Assembly (NCBI RefSeq): GCF_024205745.1
Contig: NZ_CP073117.1
Coordinates: 806,001 to 870,000 of the forward strand
From: Neisseria subflava
GTDB lineage: Bacteria; Pseudomonadota; Gammaproteobacteria; Burkholderiales; Neisseriaceae
DNA: 64,000 nt
Direction of reading: 5' to 3'
Part shown: positions 59,537 through 64,000 of the stretch, in pieces
How the letters are laid out: each line of letters opens with the position of its first letter
Position numbering within the stretch: position 1 is the stretch's first letter
Notes under the pieces: generated by a model
Told to the model about the DNA's origin: nothing
Databases searched by the model: none
The model's input: the letters and a program-made list of their open reading frames with translations, nothing else
Translations under genes and position numbers: made by a program

Positions 59537-59655
59537 TTGGGAAAAAATATGGATAAGATGTGTATAAGAATAATGTTAAATTTTAATATTTTTATTTTTC
59601 AATAAGATAAAATGGATGGATATGTGGATAATTACTTGTGGAAAACGACATGATT

Positions 59656-59689
59656 TAGGCCGTCTGAAAGGTTCAGACGGCCTTTTCAT
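59656..59689 (-). terminator. DUS terminator of lpxC
   Basis: AGGCCGTCTGAA and TTCAGACGGCCTTTTC pair with a four-base loop, 24 bases behind the lpxC stop codon. Confidence 0.75.
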
Positions 59690-59712
59690 TGGACTGCGTT
59701 ATCTATTTTCTA

Positions 59713-60627
59713 TCAGGCTGCCGGCAGCTCATGAAAAGCGGTGGGCAAGTCTTCGTCATCGGTAAACTCCACCCATTCGTAAGCGCTTTCATCTGCCAAA
59801 ACGGCACGCAACAGCGCATTATTGATGGCATGGCCTGATTTGTAACCTTCAAATGCGCCGATAATCGGATGGCCGACAATGTACAAATCGCCAATCGCAT
59901 CAAGGATTTTGTGGCGGACAAATTCATCGGGATAGCGCAAACCTTCCGGATTCAAGACATCTATATCGTCAATCACGATGGCGTTATTTAAATTGCCGCC
60001 CAGTCCGAGATTGTGGGCGCGCATCATTTCCACTTCGTGCATAAAGCCGAAGGTACGGGCGCGGGCAATCTCATCGATATAGGATTTTCCTGCAAAATCA
60101 ATCTCGAAAGTAGGTGCGCTGCGGTTGAATACGGGATGGTCAAATTCGATGGTTAAAGTCACTTTAAAGCCGTCATAAGGCGTAAAGCGTACCCATTTTC
60201 CGGTTTCTTTGATTTCAACGGGTTTGAGGATTCTCAAAAAACGTTTTTGGGCTTTTTGATCCACCACGCCTGCATCTTGTAAAAGGTAAATAAACGGCAG
60301 GCTGGAGCCGTCCATAATCGGAATTTCAGGCGCGTTCAATTCAATCAAGGCATTGTCGATGCCGTAGGCAGACAGAGCCGACATAATGTGTTCAATCGTG
60401 CCGATGCGTACGCCTTTATCGGTAACGATGGTTGAAGAGAGGCGGGTATCGTTAATCAAATAAGGATTCAATTTGATTACTTCGCCCATTTCTCCACTTA
60501 AATCAGTACGGCGGAACGAAATACCGCTGTTTTCTTCGGCAGGATGCAAAGTCAGAGCGACCCTTTCGCCCGAATGCAGGCCAACGCCGGTAACGCTTAC
60601 TGATTTGGCTAAAGTCCGTTGCAGCAT
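59713..60627 (-). CDS. lpxC: UDP-3-O-acyl-N-acetylglucosamine deacetylase
   Basis: 304 residues. First committed step of lipid A synthesis. The zinc ligands are in GTIEHIMSALSAYGIDNALI and VRHKILDAIGDLYIVGHPII (HKxxD), with the catalytic His in YKSGHAINNALLR; the start is LQRTLAKSVSVTGVGLHSGE. Complete. The long AT-rich gap upstream separates it from gapA. Confidence 0.97.
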   Translation of the reverse strand: MLQRTLAKSVSVTGVGLHSGERVALTLHPAEENSGISFRRTDLSGEMGEVIKLNPYLINDTRLSSTIVTDKGVRIGTIEHIMSALSAYGIDNALIELNAPEIPIMDGSSLPFIYLLQDAGVVDQKAQKRFLRILKPVEIKETGKWVRFTPYDGFKVTLTIEFDHPVFNRSAPTFEIDFAGKSYIDEIARARTFGFMHEVEMMRAHNLGLGGNLNNAIVIDDIDVLNPEGLRYPDEFVRHKILDAIGDLYIVGHPIIGAFEGYKSGHAINNALLRAVLADESAYEWVEFTDDEDLPTAFHELPAA

Positions 60628-62270
<1,643 letters not shown>

Positions 62271-62306
62271 AGGATAACAGGCTGAATCAATCAGTCTGTG
62301 GATAAT

Positions 62307-62342
62307 TAAAAGGCCGTCTGAATATTTCAGACGGCCTTTTGT
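62307..62342 (+). terminator. DUS terminator after gapA
   Basis: AAAAGGCCGTCTGAA pairs with TTCAGACGGCCTTTTG between gapA and the convergent trmO. A DnaA-type box (62297..62305, complement) lies immediately upstream. Confidence 0.75.
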
Positions 62343-62365
62343 TTGTAGATAGATTCAATTTGCAA

Positions 62366-63040
62366 TCAGATTGTGGATAGTTTAATCACAGTGGCACATT
62401 TGTTTTCTATCCTAAACTGTACTTCATAATCCGCAATATTCATTACATAAACCCGTTCGGGAATATCTTGATAGGCAGGACGGGGATCTTGGGCAATGCT
62501 TTGCTCAATGAGATGTTTTTCTTCTGTGGATAAATGTTCTGCGAGCGTACTTTCTGCCCAGGCAACGTTCAATTCTTCAGGTTTGCCGCTGACAAAGCCT
62601 GATGATGCGTCAGGTTTGGCTTCGACAAAGGGGATGTAGGGTTTGATATCCACTACCGGAGTACCGTCTAATAGGTCTGCACCGCTGCAATAGATGCGGA
62701 CAGGTTTGCCTGTTTCGATTCGTTCGAGTTTCAGCAGGGATAAACCGAGATGATTGGGGCGGTGCGGGCTGCGCGTGGCAAATACGCCCATTTTTTGTTT
62801 GCCTCCAAGCCGTGGCGGACGTACCATTTGCGCCCAACCTTCATCCAATACGCCGTGGAAAATAAAACTTATCCACACATAGTCGAAATCTTCCAAGCCC
62901 CGAACGCTGTCTGCGGTAAATTCAGGAGTGAGTTCAATGCAAATTTCTGCTGCAGGAACCAAACCGGGTTGGCGGGCAATGCCGAATTTTTGTTTGTAGG
63001 GGGAATGAACGGTTGCAATAGGCGTAATCGAATAGGACAT
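62366..63040 (-). CDS. trmO: tRNA (N6-threonylcarbamoyladenosine(37)-N6)-methyltransferase
   Basis: 224 residues. TsaA/TrmO family: SITPIATVHSPYKQKFGIAR, DYVWISFIFHG, VFATRSPHRPNHLGLSLLKL, LLDGTPVVDIKPYIPFVE, and a C-terminal domain with PRPAYQDIPERVYVMNIADY. It adds a methyl group to t6A at position 37 of some tRNAs. Three DnaA-type 9-mers lie in or next to this gene. Confidence 0.93.
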   Translation of the reverse strand: MSYSITPIATVHSPYKQKFGIARQPGLVPAAEICIELTPEFTADSVRGLEDFDYVWISFIFHGVLDEGWAQMVRPPRLGGKQKMGVFATRSPHRPNHLGLSLLKLERIETGKPVRIYCSGADLLDGTPVVDIKPYIPFVEAKPDASSGFVSGKPEELNVAWAESTLAEHLSTEEKHLIEQSIAQDPRPAYQDIPERVYVMNIADYEVQFRIENKCATVIKLSTI

Positions 63041-63210
63041 AATTTGTGGATAAATATTCTGTGTAAACTGTCATCATATCACAGATGTTTTCCCACATTT
63101 TGCAGTAGTAATTTGTTATAATACAAAGCATTTATTCCAAATGTCCGTACATTGGCAATAAATGCTCAATTTAAATAATATAAAACAAAATCAATAGGTT
63201 AAATTAATTC

Positions 63211-63846
63211 ATGATTGTTTCTATCGATGTAGATGCACAAAAAACGTTTACGCCTTTGTGCCTGAAAGAATTGCCTGTTGCCGAAGGTCATCTGATTGCG
63301 GATGAACTCAATACCCAAGCTGCATTGGCGGATTTACGTGTGATGACGAAAGATGCGCATCATGCTGCGGCAAAATGGCTTGTGGATAATCCTGTTGATA
63401 TGTTGAAACCGACGGGTTTGCCCGATGCAGATTTGACTTGGGTGGCACATGCGATGGTTGGAACATATGGCTATGAATTGTTGGATGGCCTGCCTTCAGC
63501 CAAAGAATACGATTATTGCGTTTGGAAAGGCGTTGATCCTGAGTTACATCCTTACGGTGCATGTTTTCACGATATTGAAGAAAAGCTCAGTACAGGTTTG
63601 ATCGAATGGTTGCGCTGTCAAAATGCAGATACAGTCATTGTCGGCGGTTTGGCAACAGATTATTGTGTGAAGACAACGGTTTTACAGTTGCTTAAAGGCG
63701 GGGCTTGGAAAGTCATCGTCAATCAGGCTGCTTGCCGCGGCATTGCTCCTGAAACGGTTGAATCAGCATGGAAGGAAATGCATTCTGCCGGGGCTATTAT
63801 TTTAGAAAACGCCAAAGAAATAAAAAAATATATTAATAATCAATAG
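63211..63846 (+). CDS. pncA: Nicotinamidase-like isochorismatase-family hydrolase
   Basis: 211 residues. The family pattern fits PncA: Asp in MIVSIDVDAQKTF, a metal-site region (VMTKDAHHAA), Lys and a cis-peptide region (FHDIEEKLSTGLIEWLRCQN), and nucleophile Cys in VGGLATDYCVKTTVLQLLKG. Nicotinamidase deaminates nicotinamide to nicotinate for NAD salvage; substrate is inferred. The gene stands between trmO and waaC. Confidence 0.82.
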   Translation: MIVSIDVDAQKTFTPLCLKELPVAEGHLIADELNTQAALADLRVMTKDAHHAAAKWLVDNPVDMLKPTGLPDADLTWVAHAMVGTYGYELLDGLPSAKEYDYCVWKGVDPELHPYGACFHDIEEKLSTGLIEWLRCQNADTVIVGGLATDYCVKTTVLQLLKGGAWKVIVNQAACRGIAPETVESAWKEMHSAGAIILENAKEIKKYINNQ

Positions 63847-63865
63847 ATTATATTTAAAATTCTGT

Positions 63866-63881
63866 TGTTTCACGTGAAACA
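63866..63881. promoter_or_regulatory. parS: parS centromere site
   Basis: TGTTTCACGTGAAACA, a perfect 16-bp palindrome matching the bacterial parS consensus TGTTNCACGTGAAACA bound by ParB. It lies in the 46-base gap between pncA and waaC. Confidence 0.9.
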
Positions 63882-63892
63882 TTTTCCAAAAT

Positions 63893-64000
63893 ATGAAGAT
63901 TTTACTTGTCCGCTTGTCCAGTATGGGCGATTTAATTCACACGTTGCCCGCAGTTGAAGATTTGGCGCGACAATGTCCTGAGGTAGAGCTTCATTGGCTG
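63893..64000 (+). CDS. waaC: Lipopolysaccharide heptosyltransferase I, 5' part
   Basis: The first 36 residues (MKILLVRLSSMGDLIHTLPA, then VEDLARQCPEVE) match WaaC/RfaC, which adds the first heptose to the Kdo of lipooligosaccharide. The gene runs off the right edge. ATG 63893 is used, 12 bases after the parS palindrome. Confidence 0.92.
   Translation, partial: MKILLVRLSSMGDLIHTLPAVEDLARQCPEVELHWL

Larger units (their letters stand above)
59477..59712. other. Intergenic region between ggt and lpxC
   Basis: 236 bases between convergent genes, with two DUS hairpins and two DnaA-type 9-mers (59559..59567 as TTATACACA and 59623..59631 as TTATCCACA, both complement). No gene seen. Confidence 0.6.

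Overview
The window looks like chromosomal DNA of a commensal Neisseria. The 12-base DNA uptake sequence AGGCCGTCTGAA (the AG-DUS dialect) occurs dozens of times, mostly as inverted pairs behind genes. There is a short Correia-like repeat, a factor H-binding-protein-like lipoprotein, the pilT-pilU pair and typical betaproteobacterial housekeeping genes. The AG- rather than AT-DUS form points to the N. subflava/N. flavescens side of the genus rather than to the pathogens; this species-level guess is an inference. Most genes look GC-balanced (about half G+C by eye), with one strikingly AT-rich gene at 51-53.7 kb.

Layout. 1-5.2 kb: an rRNA operon read leftward (promoter, boxA, 16S, tRNA-Ile, tRNA-Ala, 23S; the 23S 3' end is outside). 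5.4-17.7 kb: dksA, proC-yggT, yggS with a small lipoprotein, pilT and pilU, a YccS-type membrane protein, pgk and a pair of M16 peptidase-like proteins. 17.8-22.5 kb: a leftward accessory island with three related membrane-anchored proteins. The last is followed by a 473-residue protein whose C-terminus resembles the XVIPCD secretion domain of bacteria-killing type IV secretion effectors. The other two are followed only by broken N-terminal stubs of that protein. This reads as an effector with a bank of immunity genes. 22.5-29.5 kb: glmS (frameshifted), glmU, a lipoprotein, a HAD phosphatase, thiB, mscS and a CinA-type amidase. 29.55-30.77 kb: a complete IS5-family element inserted in a DUS hairpin. 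30.8-34.2 kb: the iron-uptake operon efeU-efeO-efeB. 34.6-44.6 kb: cytochrome c peroxidase with an FNR-type site, an FKBP isomerase, a BolA protein, bioH-bioC, comF, trmL, rlpA, ruvA, two lipoproteins, rnpB, mltA and an RDD protein. 44.8-50.9 kb: asd, the fHbp-like lipoprotein, folA, a DUF3079 protein, a 180-bp MITE with the same termini as the IS, a GNAT enzyme and dinG. 51.1-53.7 kb: a very AT-rich SF1 helicase-like protein, a candidate single-gene defence system. 53.9-64 kb: a frameshifted small secreted protein, a DUF2061 protein, a hydroxyacid dehydrogenase, gnd, ggt (frameshifted), lpxC, gapA, trmO, a nicotinamidase-like gene and the start of waaC.

The last 8 kb hold eleven DnaA-box 9-mers, two long AT-rich intergenic regions and a perfect parS site just before waaC, so the replication origin may lie here. 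Three otherwise good genes (glmS, ggt and the small secreted protein) are each broken by a single base in a short homopolymer. This raises the possibility of sequencing error rather than real gene loss.
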